A DNA stretch of 64,000 nucleotides from Rhodopseudomonas palustris HaA2. GTDB taxonomy: Bacteria > Pseudomonadota > Alphaproteobacteria > Rhizobiales > Xanthobacteraceae. The notes under the pieces were generated by a model that was given only the letters and a program-made list of their open reading frames with translations, did not search any database and was not told the DNA's origin. The first letter of the stretch is position 1. Each line of letters begins with the position of its first letter. The stretch covers positions 2,480,001 to 2,544,000 of the forward strand of contig NC_007778.1 of the NCBI RefSeq assembly GCF_000013365.1, written 5' to 3'. Both the position numbers and the translations under genes were made by a program. Positions 44,901-51,940 of this stretch are shown piece after piece.

Positions 44901-47900
44901 ATGCTGGCGCCGGGCGCCATGTCAGCGTCGATCCGCCTGGTCGGCGGCGCCGATCTCGCCTCCGGCGACAGCCGCGCGCTGCTGCCCGCCGATCGGCTTG
45001 GCAACTCCGGCAATATCGTGCTGGACGATTACCACACCCACTCGCCGACCAAGATGGGAGCGGACGTGCGACAAACCGAAATCGCCAGCGTGATCCGCAC
45101 CGGCACCGGCGACCTCGATCTCCTGGCCGGTGGCTCACTGACCGAGCGCTCGCTGTACGCGGTCTACACGGCGGGCACGCAGCAAGATCTCGCCAGCGGC
45201 AACAGCGCCTACATCATCAACCAGCCTTCGATCCAGTTGCCGAGCGGCACCGGGCTCGAGTCCACCTTCAACGATCGCGCGAATTACTTCCCGGATCACG
45301 GCGGCGATCTGCGAGTGACGGTCCAGGGCAATCTTGCCGGCTACAACGCCCAGCTGAGCCTGATGCGCGACGGCGGTGAGTGGCTGATGCTGCAGGGTGC
45401 GCCGGATCTCGGACAGGCCACCGGCTGGTCCGTCAATTTCGGCAACTACAAAGGCGCGGTTTACGTCAGCGGGCCTCTCGGCTTCGGAACTTATGGCGGC
45501 GGAAATGCCACCGTGGTCGTCGGTGGCGCTGCCGGTGGCATCACCACGACAAATATCTATGCGGCCAATCGGGTGACCACCGGCCTGTCGGTTGCGGTCG
45601 GTGCCACTGGCCGCGTGCTGGCCGACGGCACGCTGATCGAGACCGGCGGCGGCGATCTGTCCATCCAGGTCGGCGGGCGGTTGAACCCGCTCAGCGACGG
45701 CGGCCAGATCACCAATCTGCGCGGCAGCATCACGCTACAAGCGGCGGAGATTGGCAGTCGAGGCAAGGTCTATGCGACGTCGATCGCCGGTGATCCGCGC
45801 CCGGCGGAGTTCACGAGCGGCGCCAACATCGCTTATTCGTTCGCCGGTCCGTCGCTGCGGCTTGGCGACGCCGCAGCGAGCATCCGCACGCTTGGGACCG
45901 CCTGGCTCGGTTCGGTAGGCGAAATCGGCATTAATCAGGCAATGAACCCGAATGCATATGGCGATGTGGCGGGTCCGGCCAACACTTCGATCGTGACCTG
46001 GTTCTCGCTCTTCCAGCCCTCGACGGCGGTCGACATGGTGTCACTCGGCGGAGATCTGGCTCCGTTTTCGGCGAATTCCGGGGACGGCCTCTATCTGCCG
46101 CCGCAGTTCACGGCGGCGGCGCTCAGCGGCAACATCTACGCCAGCGCCGCTAGCAAGCAGGTGCCCGCGGCACGGGCCGGCTTCGAATTGCTGGCGCAGG
46201 GCTCGATCTACGGATACGGCAGCATCGTGATGTCGGCGGCCGATCCTGCGCTGCTGCCGACGCCGTTCCATCCCGCCTTTGCGCAAGTGCGGAGCTACTC
46301 TGTCTTCTTGACCAATGCGACCTCCCAAAAGAGGGGAGATCTGTTCGCCTTCGCCCCCGACCAGCCGACCTCCGACGTTCACGCCGGCGATCCCGAGCCG
46401 GTGCGGATCTACGCCGCGAATGGCGACATCGTCGGACTTTGGCTGACGACCGCCAAGAGGCTCGACATGGCGGCCGGCGGCGACATCGTGATGACCAAGG
46501 ACTCGCAACTCTCCAGCAGCTTGACGATCACCCATGCGAACGCCACTGACGTCTCGACGGTGACGGCCGGCGGAAAGATCATCTATCCGCGTATCACGGC
46601 GAAGGGGCCCGGTGAGGTGTCGATCACCGCCGACAGCGACATCTTCCTCGGAGATCTCGGATCCATCGTCAGCACTGGACCGGCCTATGCGGCTGACCAG
46701 AGGCCGGGCGCGTCGATCGGGCTGCTCGCCGGTGCCGGCGCGGCGGGGCCGAACTACGCGGCGATCGCAACGCTCTATCTCGACCCTGCCAATCGCGCGG
46801 TGAGCGGCACGCCGCTCGCAGATCAGGCCGGAAGGGTCGCCAAGACCTACGAGGCCGAGCTGCGGCAATGGCTGGCCATACGCTACGGCTACGTCGCCGC
46901 CAGCGACGCCGATGCCCGCGTCTATTTCGGCAACCGCGCCCCCGAGGAGCAGGCGATCTTCCTGCGCCAGGTGTATTTTGCGGAGTTGAAGGTGGCGGGC
47001 CGAGAATACAACGATCCGGCGAGCGTTCGCTACGGTTCTTACTTCCGCGGCCGGCAGGTGATCGCGACGCTGTTTCCGGACCGCGACGCAAGCGGCGAGC
47101 CGATCGCCTATGACGGTGATTTCGTGATGTTCGGCGACAGCGGTGTGCGCACCATCGCCGGGGGGGACATCACAGTCTTGACGCCGGGCGGCCGCCAGGT
47201 CCTCGGCGTCGAGGGTAAGGTGCCCGCGGGCACCGCCGGTGTCATCACCCAGGGACAAGGCGACATCAGCCTCTATTCCAAGGGCTCGATCCTGCTCGGC
47301 CTCAGCCGCATCATGACGACTTACGGCGGCAGCATCCTGGCCTGGTCGGCGGAAGGTGACATCAACGCCGGTCGCGGCTCCAAAACCACGTTGGTCTATA
47401 CGCCTCCCAAGCGTATCTACGATCGTTATGGCAAGGTCACGCTGGCACCACAGGTCCCGTCGACCGGCGCCGGCATCGCCACCCTCAACCCGGTGCCCGG
47501 CACTACGGCGGGTGATATCGACCTGATCGCGCCGCTCGGCACCATCGATGCCGGCGAGGCCGGCATCCGGGTCTCGGGCGATATCAACTTGGTGGCGCTG
47601 CAGATCGTCAATGCCGCCAATATCCAGGTGCAGGGGACCTCGTCAGGGCTGCCGACCGTTCAGGCGCCCCCGGTCGCTGCGCTCACTGCGGCTGGCAACG
47701 TCGCTGGTGCCGCCACCCCGGCGGCTGTTGCTCCAGCCCAGGCCAACGACCGGCCGTCGATCATCCTGGTGGAGTTTCTGGGCTTCGGCGGCGGAGACGG
47801 CGGCAGCCAGCCCGCGCCACCGCTGCCGCGAGATCGCCGCAACGATCAGGATCGCCAGAGCTACGACCCTGACAGCGCATTTCGCGCAGTCGGCCATGGC

Positions 47901-47987
47901 CGCCTGACTGAACAGCAACGCAGTCAACTCACTGCGCGGGAACGCGCCAAGCTCGACGAGTTAATGACGCGGGCGGAGGTGCGCTGA
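35931..47987 (+). CDS. TpsA2: giant filamentous-haemagglutinin-family exoprotein
   Basis: A 4,018-residue paralogue of TpsA1 with the same order of parts: signal peptide (ALLVTVSASALLLCAPPASA), Ala/Gln-rich helical stretch (about 55-107), TPS domain from about 109 (SRILGSIRADGSIYIINQNGIIFGG), long beta-helix, DUF3739-type segment near 3600-3720 (LDPANRAVSGTPLADQAGR) and an acidic, Gly-rich tail. N- and C-terminal parts are nearly identical to TpsA1, while several central stretches differ strongly. The start at 35931 has gagaga 5-10 bases upstream; the frame is open to 35895. No TpsB gene is adjacent, so export must rely on the shared TpsB at 51.9 kb or another one. Confidence 0.93.
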   Translation: MPVANAASRMLFGSPGATRRLAAHAALLVTVSASALLLCAPPASARSLGGGATLSAPTLAVDAAAQAAAQAASAAAQGSASLTRATTAIQAMQAAQAAARAAASSSGGVPNGLTVGGLVPDSGLAAGGIARPVVSWTNARTPMQSGPSDAPTVTVQQTGAQAILNWSSFNIGANTSLVFDQQGNSSWVALNRVGASSSPSRILGSIRADGSIYIINQNGIIFGGASQITVGSLIASAASITDNQFLTYGIYSTAINKVYNPSFTAAGGTIVVEAGASIATAAPKTVTSGGGSVILLGTEVRNAGSISTPKGQTVLAAGDSFILRSGYATDGNTTSTTRGVEVAPVRASNSQSGAVGNSGLVFAQQGDITLAGHSVTQDGILVATTSVDQRGTVHLLNSITDPTGSVTVADGALTAVLPELDSKVTALDSQRDALIADSTKQNSGRAAAANDAPQFNNLSRLDDRQDQSRVEIVSGGLVTFRRNSLTLAQGGQIAVSSVSDIRVETLATLDVSGTTGTVLPASANNLKVNIQPNEMRDSPVNRDSGVLVSKDAWIDIRDLVLVPAGTGGYASDRYYTKGGLLEVGGYLGNTGHTIGEWTAVGGTVTLAAGRKVIAERGALIDLSGGMVNYAAGDLLTTMVIGADGRIYSIGNAPADMPIISYGSGFTRDHARWGQKETWGAPAHGAVRSFHQDAYSVGRDAGLLQILAATSDFKADIDAAVYTGERQTTSRPSTKTDGYKLTQTQPGLPGQLLVGTVDIGLGNGGTQTSGIVLFAGPGATQVTAPSHVFDAAEISAMGLGGLSVFGSSEIEGDLTLAPGAIVSLSVNHLGGNITARGGSVTLSVSSFDPGVTVDTRGLWTNALLDPTRVSGLAYRNGGAITVSGSPLNGYDLVIPAGVRLDASAGGAILSTGKFSGGNGGDITLGGNSLALNGEVVSNGFGKGGKLALSTSGAMVIGPSPLPGGTLAAGEAAPVLLVLASPVTLARGTVAPFSITMTITSVAGGQLVPAGAQAQVSSTAVVTVGSAGWTVPAGIFYAMDTTFHYYYPGSTVPAGTILQTMAGNFSSGYVLPPNSFTTPLRLSPINVNFAAGSVLAYDAVLSKGYVLPAGAVLPQSVEVAPVLALDPSLFQKGFSSYAISSGLGITVQPGLQIEVVEPTYQFSRALVDLPTGGRVDTAASLALAPLFAEDALRRTLNQRPGADLVLTARAAGLYSSVALANEHAAAPITIGSGASISVDPGRSVSLFGDDQITIEGEITARGGSISAFNLTPSAPLTANSSFGRSVWIGSNAVLDVSGIAHAATDSRGRRYGTVTDGGSIVLGTDETPTTDGMNSGNAFVVIRPGALIDASGASAVLDVLGEGPALVAGNGGSIRLSSLWGFAIDGTMRAAAGGVGASGGSLSLTLESPIVAIGAGASSTLVQAATAGRVIAITQDTTPTGLTDGLAPGVADAGLVLGSGRLSAAQVKAGGFDSLSLWGRSAIAFDGDVNLSLGRSLVLQQGKIVNTAATGKVTLAAPYVFIDGHTLQANTLHPEWTTMFADRLPVYAKGASFSVSADLVDIRNLASLAYEMASVASSGDIRFLKATERANARLVDYVTILAAGGDLDLTAAQIYPASGAVALAAAGGIETAGDTFGFTRFNDAGSRLTVHGTGAVPDMPYSVFGNLTLLAETIEQGGVVRAPMGQIQFGDFATPAGRAVNTTRLIEFMPGSITSVSADGLIVPYGGTADGIRYTVDGGAPVTPSLVNGLYRTGASGSTSLYVGVGVAGISVQTDAGSLIDLSGGGTLAGAAFISGRGGSVDPLLTPLANAGIHGFSSAGNKVYAIVPGTFTAPAAGGYNNLWTGGVPTIGQQITIPAGVPGLPAGTYTLLPANYALLPGAYRVELGARTDQAVNPVALANGSYVLTGHQAVAHTNIQDALATRLVITPADAVRNYAQFNEQSYGDFVLSTAAQFGTRRTMVEADAKFLTIDLGLDATVAANSALKVNGIIDFAAAAGGIDGSLFLTTGDALHKGALVITAPGSATANTASRTTVSSSTLAAVGAPNLVLGGRPYDNNTYVSVDSGNLALVDSLTIEAGVRVSASQVLAFAGTTITLQAGAEINTLGRGFSGLDSRSGLAFGTAPQSYPSLYTLLVVSNGSIILNANTGLGSGGIVMNDGAALYSEGTIGFYAPTGLQTSGSIKLGTRNLALSVASLNIGSAEALAAVPNLPVGLRFDQGFLDTLLSGGGAAGAPAVEHLVMTAGQSINFFGSSDLSTFDPLTGRSRLDELVLASPAIYGYGSGSDSVHLATNRLVWTGGSVFDPVATGPSSTPQFKSATPPERLAGLGNSGALVVDAREVVFGYPAEAQSDSNLVFNRLMLGFDTAVFNAAERVTANNKGTVSVYAGGPAIGGSFDPASYQGVGGTLVFNTPAITGDAGANLAIYGGAVTLTQTGAVAGPAGGLGATLSVTADTLRVDTAVLLPGGALTLTARQDLLIDSRARLDLSGHAVAIGQAVSQVWAGDVTLVSLNGNVTLAAGSIVDLSSDGSDAGTFKLRAAGAARFAGALLASGGGNGARDGAFDLAADSLGGGNLSADFAALNQRLNAEGFAYSRAFVFGSGNLAVGSDVKARNVTITADGGSLTVDGRIDASGLRSGAIRLAARDDVVLTGNAVLDVHGTQLVVDSYGQAIEASNRNSIELGTSQGWIRIGGGATLDTSSPDGISRGRVEINARRSSETGGDVNIDAPSPLNLRGIASLAVNGYWTYSPTDANGTIVQDDTAAGVVSGAVGLAQIDATNQTFYANALGNNALQARLAGLKTVGAAYHFRPGVEIVSSAASGGKLTVVGDLDLAGFRYGPNADRNTASATYGFGEPLALMIRASGNLTIKGSITDGFAEPKSSPDEVNFRDRPQNGVVTVIPAYAPPYDDYTPTEDMTLGEDWVLPYYWYDGESRLYVSTDRGYFYSGDLIPAGTKILWTGDTYFYFGGDQLVPAAADIVRLSQGKIYAIAPMLAPGAMSASIRLVGGADLASGDSRALLPADRLGNSGNIVLDDYHTHSPTKMGADVRQTEIASVIRTGTGDLDLLAGGSLTERSLYAVYTAGTQQDLASGNSAYIINQPSIQLPSGTGLESTFNDRANYFPDHGGDLRVTVQGNLAGYNAQLSLMRDGGEWLMLQGAPDLGQATGWSVNFGNYKGAVYVSGPLGFGTYGGGNATVVVGGAAGGITTTNIYAANRVTTGLSVAVGATGRVLADGTLIETGGGDLSIQVGGRLNPLSDGGQITNLRGSITLQAAEIGSRGKVYATSIAGDPRPAEFTSGANIAYSFAGPSLRLGDAAASIRTLGTAWLGSVGEIGINQAMNPNAYGDVAGPANTSIVTWFSLFQPSTAVDMVSLGGDLAPFSANSGDGLYLPPQFTAAALSGNIYASAASKQVPAARAGFELLAQGSIYGYGSIVMSAADPALLPTPFHPAFAQVRSYSVFLTNATSQKRGDLFAFAPDQPTSDVHAGDPEPVRIYAANGDIVGLWLTTAKRLDMAAGGDIVMTKDSQLSSSLTITHANATDVSTVTAGGKIIYPRITAKGPGEVSITADSDIFLGDLGSIVSTGPAYAADQRPGASIGLLAGAGAAGPNYAAIATLYLDPANRAVSGTPLADQAGRVAKTYEAELRQWLAIRYGYVAASDADARVYFGNRAPEEQAIFLRQVYFAELKVAGREYNDPASVRYGSYFRGRQVIATLFPDRDASGEPIAYDGDFVMFGDSGVRTIAGGDITVLTPGGRQVLGVEGKVPAGTAGVITQGQGDISLYSKGSILLGLSRIMTTYGGSILAWSAEGDINAGRGSKTTLVYTPPKRIYDRYGKVTLAPQVPSTGAGIATLNPVPGTTAGDIDLIAPLGTIDAGEAGIRVSGDINLVALQIVNAANIQVQGTSSGLPTVQAPPVAALTAAGNVAGAATPAAVAPAQANDRPSIILVEFLGFGGGDGGSQPAPPLPRDRRNDQDRQSYDPDSAFRAVGHGRLTEQQRSQLTARERAKLDELMTRAEVR

Positions 47988-48414
47988 CCGCCGGTCGCCT
48001 TCGCGCCCGGCGCATCCATCGGAACGTCCGTCGCGCCCCAAGCCCGTACGGGCAACCCCGCGTTGATGGCCACACGGACACTTCGCGCGGTCAGTGCGTG
48101 CCGAGTTGATTGTGCCCGCATGTGTTCGTGATGCACAAATCCCCAACGAGGCGCATCCAACTGACATCGCAGTGTCGGCTCTTGCGGTTAAATGCAGGGC
48201 CACAATAGCGGTCGATCGACCGCCGCCGTCCGGCGCAGACGTGGTCGGCCGACCGTTGTCTCTTGAATGTCATCGAACTGACATAGGAAGCGACAATGGA
48301 GCTCTGGCGACCGACGCGTCGGACACGGCGGTGGGGCCGGGGCTGGCGCCGAGGCGACATGGCTGCGGAGCGACGTAGAGTGAGGCCAGTTTGACGAGTG
48401 TCAGTGTAGGGTTA
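47988..48414. other. Gene-free stretch before module C with several palindromes
   Basis: No gene is seen. The stretch contains a perfect 16-base palindrome gcggtcgatcgaccgc (48208-48223), a 12-base palindrome ggtcggccgacc (48243-48254) and atgtca-N6-tgacat (48267-48284), all within 80 bases and about 130-210 bases upstream of the module C STN gene. Half-site actgacat also occurs near 48161. It is a likely control region for module C. Confidence 0.5.
48208..48284. promoter_or_regulatory. Cluster of three dyad-symmetric sites upstream of module C
   Basis: Three symmetric sites lie in 77 bases: gcggtcgatcgaccgc, ggtcggccgacc and atgtca-N6-tgacat. Symmetric sites of this size usually bind dimeric repressors or activators. 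No regulator gene of such a type lies next to them, so the binder would act in trans. Confidence 0.4.
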
Positions 48415-49122
48415 ATGGGGCGATCGAGCTGGTTGCCGGTCGGCCGACTGATCGCTGCGATGGCGTTGATGCTGAGTGTGGCCGTGGCGACCGGCGAAGA
48501 AGCTGCAAGTCCCGCCGGCCCGATGACGTTCCGGATTCCAGCCCAACCGCTGATCGGAGCGCTGCAAGCTTTCAGTCAACAGAGCGGCGTGCAGGTGATG
48601 TTCGAGACCGCGGCCGCGGCCGGCTTCAACGCGCCTTCGGTCGAAGGCGAGTTTACGCCGGATATGGCACTGCGGTTGTTGCTGGCGGACACCGATCTCA
48701 AGATCCGCTACAGCCGGTCGCGCGCCATCACGCTGGCGCCGGTCACCGCCCCAGATCCCGATCTGCCGCCACCGCTTTCGCTCGGCGCCACCGATTTGGC
48801 ACTCGAGACCTTGCATGTCGGCGGCCGCGACGCCGCCGACGCCAACCGGCTGGGCGAATACGTCGCGTCGGTTCAGTCCGACATCCAGAAGGCGATGAGA
48901 CGGGTCAACCGGGCCCAAGGCGGCGAATACCGATTTGCGGTTCGATTGTGGGTCGATCCAGCGTCGCGCGCTATCGCTCGCGCCGAACTCGACGGCTCGA
49001 CCGGCGACCCCGCCCGAGATGCCAGGATCGCCGATCTGCTGCACACCATGACGCTGAGCCGTCAACCGCCGCCGAACGTGCCGCGGCCGATCCGGTTCTT
49101 GGTTTCGATCAAAACGCTGTAG
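48415..49122 (+). CDS. Module C: secreted STN-domain / TonB-C-like fusion protein
   Basis: About 235 residues: signal peptide (RLIAAMALMLSVAVATG), STN domain at about 35-108 (MTFRIPAQPLIGALQAFSQQSGVQVMFE ... LLLADTDLKIRY), a linker, then a TonB-C-like domain at about 145-235 (FAVRLWVDPASRAIARAELDGSTGD, LSRQPPPNVPRPI). ATG 48415 gives a normal signal peptide, but TTG 48391 is also possible. It differs from the module A and B proteins in being followed by a true TonB gene before the sigma gene. Confidence 0.78.
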   Translation: MGRSSWLPVGRLIAAMALMLSVAVATGEEAASPAGPMTFRIPAQPLIGALQAFSQQSGVQVMFETAAAAGFNAPSVEGEFTPDMALRLLLADTDLKIRYSRSRAITLAPVTAPDPDLPPPLSLGATDLALETLHVGGRDAADANRLGEYVASVQSDIQKAMRRVNRAQGGEYRFAVRLWVDPASRAIARAELDGSTGDPARDARIADLLHTMTLSRQPPPNVPRPIRFLVSIKTL

Positions 49123-49143
49123 TCACGAAGGTCGACGATCGCC

Positions 49144-49851
49144 ATGTGGGACAGTCCAAACCGTGCCGCGCCGCCGTCCAGTGCGGCCCCCGATTGGCGC
49201 GCGACTGCGACCGGGCTCGAACTGCGCTGGTTCGCTGTCGCCGCAGTGGCCGTGCCGCTGCTTCTCGCCGCGGGCGTGTATTGGTTGCACCGGCTGCCGC
49301 CTGGTCCCAATCTTCGCGGCGACGAAAATCTCATCGAGGTCCGGTTGATAGGTCCGCAAAACGCCGGACCTTTGAACCAGGAACGACCCCAAGCCGCGCC
49401 GGCAGAACGGGCCCAGGCAGAGTCCCCGGCGGACTCGCCAGCGCGACCGCTGCCCGAAGTCGCATCGATCCCGGATCCAGCGCCCGCCGAGCAGGTCGAC
49501 CCGGCGCAAGCCCCGCGGACCCGGGCGACCGCACCCCCGGTCTCGCGCATCGCCCGTGAACAGAAGGCCGCCACGTTTCAGCGGACGCTGCTGTCGCATA
49601 TCGCCCGGTTCCGCGAATATCCAGACGCGGCCAAGCGCAGTCAGACCCAGGGCGTCGTGCGACTGCTGTTCGCAATGCGGCGTGACGGCAGCGTCGGCCG
49701 CATCACGATCAGGGCCAGCTCCGGGTCCGCGATCCTCGATGGCGCGGCGATGGCGACGCTGCGAAGAGCGCAGCCGCTGCCGAGAATTCCGGATGACTTG
49801 CCGGACAACCTGAATATTCTTGTGCCGGTCGCGTTCGATTTGTCGTACTGA
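49144..49851 (+). CDS. TonB energy transducer (first copy)
   Basis: A 235-residue inner-membrane protein with the classical TonB layout: cytoplasmic start (1-28), one membrane helix (about 30-47, AVAAVAVPLLLAAGVYWL), a Pro/Ala-rich periplasmic arm (75-130), and a C-terminal TonB domain (about 150-235) with YPDAAKRSQTQGVVRLLFAMRRDGSVGRITI and SSGSAILDGAAMATLRRAQPLP. TonB carries proton-motive energy from ExbBD to outer membrane partners. Lying between an STN gene and a sigma gene, and 4 kb before ExbB/ExbD, it probably serves this locus and not general iron uptake (inference). Confidence 0.88.
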   Translation: MWDSPNRAAPPSSAAPDWRATATGLELRWFAVAAVAVPLLLAAGVYWLHRLPPGPNLRGDENLIEVRLIGPQNAGPLNQERPQAAPAERAQAESPADSPARPLPEVASIPDPAPAEQVDPAQAPRTRATAPPVSRIAREQKAATFQRTLLSHIARFREYPDAAKRSQTQGVVRLLFAMRRDGSVGRITIRASSGSAILDGAAMATLRRAQPLPRIPDDLPDNLNILVPVAFDLSY

Positions 49852-49964
49852 ATCGTGCAAGGCTCTACAAACAACCGTCACGAGGTTGTCACTGACCGCC
49901 GATACCTACCGATGCGGTCATTCATGGCAGTTTGTAAGCACGTCAGTGCGGGCAGCGTAAAAAA

Positions 49965-50516
49965 GTGTTCGATCGCAACAGTAAATCGCTCCGTGAGGCA
50001 CTGGCGGCAGACTATCAGGGACTTGCGAAACGGCTGACCCGCTGTTTGGGCTCTGCCGACGTCGCCCACGAAACGCTGCATGAGACCTTCCTCAAGGTAG
50101 ATCGGGTCTCGGACGCCGTGGAAATCCGCAGTCCGGTGGATTATCTGTTTCGCATCGCCCTCAATGTTGCCAAAGATCGCAACAAGAAGGATCGGCATCT
50201 GCTGAGCGCCGGTGAGGTCGCCGCGATCATGGACGTTGTCGATGATCGGCCCGATCCGGCGATTGTGGCTGAATCTCGCATGGAGATCGCCGAGTTCCAG
50301 AAAGCGCTCGGCGAATTGCCGCAGCGTCGGCGTGAGGTTTTCATCGCTGCTCATCTCGAGCAGATCCCGCATCGTGATATTGCCCAACGTTTCGGAATCA
50401 ATATTCGGACTGTCGAATTCGACATTCAGCACGCCATGGAGTATTTGAGCCGCCGACTAGGCCGCCGGGTGGTTCGTCGCTACGGTCCCCGCCCGAAACC
50501 GCGAGCGGTCGACTAG
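49965..50516 (+). CDS. Module C: ECF sigma factor (FecI type)
   Basis: A 183-residue ECF sigma factor with region 2 at about 15-75 (DYQGLAKRLTRCLGSADVAHETLHETFLKVDRV, SPVDYLFRIALNVAKDR) and region 4 at about 110-165 (LPQRRREVFIAAHLEQIPHRDIAQRFGINIRTVEFDI). It starts with GTG and has a short basic tail. It is the third sigma factor of the locus and the most diverged of the three, which fits a different target promoter, most simply that of the TpsB/ExbB operon. Confidence 0.87.
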   Translation: MFDRNSKSLREALAADYQGLAKRLTRCLGSADVAHETLHETFLKVDRVSDAVEIRSPVDYLFRIALNVAKDRNKKDRHLLSAGEVAAIMDVVDDRPDPAIVAESRMEIAEFQKALGELPQRRREVFIAAHLEQIPHRDIAQRFGINIRTVEFDIQHAMEYLSRRLGRRVVRRYGPRPKPRAVD

Positions 50517-50690
50517 CCGCAGATCGCTTGGATCCGGGCGTTTCTGCCGGGCGGAATTTACCGCCGGCAGCCTGAAAGCAGGTCACGTCGCTTGAACTTA
50601 CTTACGAGAACCGAAGGTTGTCGGGATTGCGCGACGATCCGATTCGGTCTCCAGCATCGCGAATCGTCTTAAGATCAACGCGAGTTCTGC

Positions 50691-51731
50691 GTGCCTGCGG
50701 GCGAGCAGGTCGCGGGTGGAGATAGTCGAAGTGAGCGACCGATCTTGAGCACTGCCGACCAGATGCCCGAGCTCGATGCCGTGCAGCGTCAGGCGCTCGC
50801 CTGGGTAATCCGGCTGAATTCCGGCGGCGCGACGTCGGACGACGCTGCGGCATTGGCGCTGTGGCGCAAGCGCGGGCCGGAATACGAGGATGCATTTCGA
50901 GAGGCAGTCCAATTTTGGCGAACTTTCGGCGAGGCGACCCGCGAATTGGTCGGCCGGAACGAGGCGCGCGCGATGCCTCCGGTTCGGTCGCGGCCGGTCC
51001 TCAGCCGCCGGCTGCTGATCGGTGGTGGCGTCGCCGCAGCCGCTTCACTCGGCGGCATCTACGTCTCGAAGCATCCGCCGCTCGGGTTGTGGCCTTCGAT
51101 CGAGGAGCTTGCGGCCGACCACCGCACCGGCAAAGGCGAGCGCCGCAAGATCGAGGTGGCCAAGAATGCGGTCATGACTCTGAACACGCAGACCGCGGTG
51201 TCGGTGCGGTCCGCATCGGCGACACCTCGCGTCGCGCTGATTTCGGGCGAAGCGGCGGTCGATGTCAGCCGTGATGTCGGGGCGATGGTGATCGACGCGG
51301 CGGGAGGACGGATCGAGGCGCAGCAGGCCAGCTTCAACGTCCGATGCGTCGACCAGAGCGTCTCGGTGGCGTGTTTCACTGGCGACGTGCAGGTCGAATG
51401 GGAGGGCCGGCGAGCGGTGCTGGCTGCGTCTCAGCAACTGACGTATTCCGAAGAGAGCGGCCTCACGGCGGTTGCGCCTGCCGATGCCGAACAGGCCACG
51501 GCGTGGCAGCGCGGCCTGTTGCTGGTTCACGATTGGCCGGTCGACCGATTGGTCGCCGAAATCAACCGCTATCGGCCCGGTCGTATCGTGATCATGAACA
51601 GCAATCTTGGTCGCCGCATGATCTCCGGGACGTTCTATCTCGACCATCTCGACGATTTCGTCGCGCAGGTCCACGGACTGTTCGGCGCCACTGCGCGAAC
51701 GCTACCGGGCGGAATTTTGCTGCTGAGCTGA
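50691..51731 (+). CDS. Module C: FecR-type membrane anti-sigma factor
   Basis: A 346-residue FecR homologue, by the longest frame. Cytoplasmic sigma-binding part at about 28-80 (DAVQRQALAWVIRLNSGGATSDDAAAL), twin arginine (LSRRLLIGGG) and membrane helix (about 108-124), FecR domain starting HRTGKGERRKIEVAKNAVMTL, and a C-terminal STN-like domain (VHDWPVDRLVAEINRYRPGRIVIM ... TLPGGILLLS). The start is uncertain: TTG 50745 or ATG 50763 would better match the length of the other two FecR proteins. A 174-base gap separates it from the sigma gene. Confidence 0.86.
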   Translation: MPAGEQVAGGDSRSERPILSTADQMPELDAVQRQALAWVIRLNSGGATSDDAAALALWRKRGPEYEDAFREAVQFWRTFGEATRELVGRNEARAMPPVRSRPVLSRRLLIGGGVAAAASLGGIYVSKHPPLGLWPSIEELAADHRTGKGERRKIEVAKNAVMTLNTQTAVSVRSASATPRVALISGEAAVDVSRDVGAMVIDAAGGRIEAQQASFNVRCVDQSVSVACFTGDVQVEWEGRRAVLAASQQLTYSEESGLTAVAPADAEQATAWQRGLLLVHDWPVDRLVAEINRYRPGRIVIMNSNLGRRMISGTFYLDHLDDFVAQVHGLFGATARTLPGGILLLS

Positions 51732-51844
51732 CGCGGTAATCGTCTTTCCATTTCAGCGAGGTCGTCGGACCGAACTGATGCTCGGGCCTCTCACCCCGGC
51801 GGCGCCGTCGCGCGATCGGCCCGGCAAATCATTGTTCCTGCCCC

Positions 51845-51880
51845 GAGAGAATATTTCTTAATATATGATTCAGTGTCCGG
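51845..51880 (+). promoter_or_regulatory. AT-rich candidate promoter region of the TpsB operon
   Basis: The stretch gagaatatttcttaatatatg is the most AT-rich sequence in this gap and lies about 65-100 bases upstream of the TpsB start. It does not contain the cttcacaaaaat motif found before TpsA1 and TpsA2, which suggests separate control. Confidence 0.3.
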
Positions 51881-51940
51881 CCGAGCCAGTCGTCTTCTGA
51901 ATCGAGATACCGTGAACGCGGCCGCCCGCCGTGTCGTCAT

